This document shows positions 6,098 to 6,872 of a DNA stretch of 6,872 bases, piece after piece. Made by a program: the position numbers and the translations under genes. Each line of letters opens with the position of its first letter. Within the stretch, counting starts at the first letter, position 1. Under the pieces are notes generated by a model. That model had not been told where the DNA came from and ran no database searches. It saw only the letters and a program-made list of their open reading frames with translations. Source of the DNA: Candidatus Omnitrophota bacterium (GTDB lineage Bacteria; Omnitrophota; Koll11; Gygaellales; Profunditerraquicolaceae); NCBI GenBank assembly GCA_028717765.1, contig JAQUNE010000077.1:1-6872 (forward strand), given 5' to 3'.

Positions 6098-6723
6098 TCG
6101 CTCGGATCTCTGGAAAAGTAGTAGAAAAAGGTTTAAATTACCTTATCGTTGAAACCGGAGGGATTTGTTATGAGGTATTTCTACCGGCAACAGTGATGCA
6201 GCGTTTGACAGAAGAGCTTGGACCAGGAAGCACGGTTAATTTAATTACCTATCATTACCTTCAAGTTGAGCCATCGAAAAGTACTCCGGTATTGATCGGT
6301 TTTTTGAATGAAGTAGAAAAAGATTTCTTTGAAATTTTTATCACTGTTTCCGGGATCGGACCGCGTGCCGCGTTAAAGGCATTGAATCAGCCGATCTCCC
6401 AGATTGCCCAGGCAATTGATGAGGCAGATACAAATTTTCTGATTTCCCTTCCGGGGATAGGCCAGCAGCGGGCAAGAGAAATTATCGCCAAGCTTCAGCA
6501 TAAGGTGGGTAAGTTTGCCTTGATCCAGGATGACCAGGCAAAGGAACAAAAAAGCACAGCCACCGGCGATATTGTACAAGAGGCCCTGGAGGTATTGATA
6601 CAGTTAGAGTATAAAAGGCCGGAAGCATTAAGCATGCTCAAGAAAGCAATGGAGCGGCAAAGAAATATTGAAACTACCGAGGCACTTTTAAATGAGGTTT
6701 ATAAACAGAGAAAGGCCAAATGA
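6094..6723 (+). CDS. ruvA: Holliday-junction DNA-binding protein RuvA
   Basis: RuvA tetramers hold the Holliday junction in a square-planar form and load the RuvB motor for branch migration. The 209 residues match the normal length (E. coli 203). The OB-fold domain I covers about 1-68 (MIARISGKVVEK, GGICYEVFLP). Domain II contains two helix-hairpin-helix motifs, VSGIGPRAAL (85-94) and LPGIGQQRAREII (119-131). A low-complexity linker (about 143-158) leads to the C-terminal RuvB-binding domain III (EALEVLIQLEYKRPEALSML, 163-182). The loop that carries the acidic pin in E. coli (Glu55, Asp56) reads VEPSKSTPVLIGF. One Glu is kept, Pro replaces Asp, and the loop is 3 residues longer. The start overlaps the ruvC stop (ATGA) with AAGGA 13 nt upstream, and its own stop overlaps the scpB start the same way. 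ruvB does not follow. Confidence 0.95.
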   Translation: MIARISGKVVEKGLNYLIVETGGICYEVFLPATVMQRLTEELGPGSTVNLITYHYLQVEPSKSTPVLIGFLNEVEKDFFEIFITVSGIGPRAALKALNQPISQIAQAIDEADTNFLISLPGIGQQRAREIIAKLQHKVGKFALIQDDQAKEQKSTATGDIVQEALEVLIQLEYKRPEALSMLKKAMERQRNIETTEALLNEVYKQRKAK

Positions 6724-6872
6724 CAGAGAATAATTTAAAGCCGGTAATTGAGGCATTGCTTTTTTCCAGTGATAAGCCTTTGACCTTAGAGCAGCTTAAG
6801 GGCGCTTTGGATAATTTGGATACCAGCCTGATTAGAAAAATGATCGAAGAGCTGGAAGTTGAATATGAACAT
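6720..6872 (+). CDS. scpB: Segregation and condensation protein ScpB, 5' part (3' end outside window)
   Basis: ScpB joins ScpA and SMC in the bacterial condensin that compacts and separates chromosomes. Only the first 51 residues are present, running off the right edge without a stop. The visible part has the ScpB N-terminal winged-helix signature: PVIEALLFSSDKPLTLEQL, then a short helix and LIRKMIEELEVEYEH, matching the family pattern IEALLFAS..PLS..EL....EEL..EY. The start is fixed by the ATGA overlap with the ruvA stop, with AAAGG 4 nt before it. Usually scpB sits after scpA. Here it follows ruvA, and no scpA lies in the window. Confidence 0.88.
   Translation, partial: MTENNLKPVIEALLFSSDKPLTLEQLKGALDNLDTSLIRKMIEELEVEYEH

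Noticed and set aside
1..6872. Search for CRISPR arrays, insertion sequences, toxin-antitoxin or defence genes, and riboswitches
   Set aside because: No spaced repeats, transposase, terminal repeats or candidate genes are visible. Nearly all of the sequence is taken up by recognised housekeeping genes.

Overview
This window is a compact block of bacterial housekeeping genes, all on the + strand. It holds the 3' part of dnaG, complete rpoD, two tRNA genes, a C4 zinc-ribbon coiled-coil protein, a type 1 RNase H, the RNase P RNA gene rnpB, a YebC-family factor, ruvC, ruvA and the first 51 codons of scpB. Composition is moderate GC by eye and looks even throughout. I see no mobile element, CRISPR array, defence module or sign of recent transfer. 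The organism is bacterial, from the primary sigma factor, DnaG, RuvAC and bacterial-type RNase P RNA. The gene order, the unusual RuvA loop and the lack of encoded CCA in the tRNA genes make me lean towards an uncultured PVC-related lineage such as Omnitrophota. That is inference only and needs a phylogeny.

Region by region: (1) positions 2-2899 hold dnaG and rpoD in the old replication/transcription pairing, closed by a strong intrinsic terminator at 2925-2962. (2) A promoter with a perfect extended -10 at 2978-3005 starts a second unit. It reads tRNA-CAU (probably the lysidine-type Ile2 tRNA rather than Met), tRNA-Val(CAC), the zinc-ribbon protein, RNase H (overlapping its neighbour by 14 nt) and then rnpB only a few bases later. 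No terminator is visible inside it, so tRNA substrates, mRNA and the RNase P ribozyme may share one transcript. (3) From 4853, yebC (with a perfect Shine-Dalgarno), ruvC, ruvA and scpB are packed with a 3-nt gap and then ATGA overlaps. This unit covers translation support, Holliday-junction processing and chromosome condensation.

The most interesting signal is a pairing of two facts. The RNase P RNA appears to lack the GGU motif in its P15 loop that normally pairs with the tRNA 3' CCA, and neither tRNA gene in the window encodes CCA. Other points worth checking are the identity of the CAU tRNA, an atypical acidic-pin loop in RuvA, the absence of ruvB after ruvA, and a long extra hairpin in the RNase P RNA. 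I found no convincing undescribed multi-gene system.
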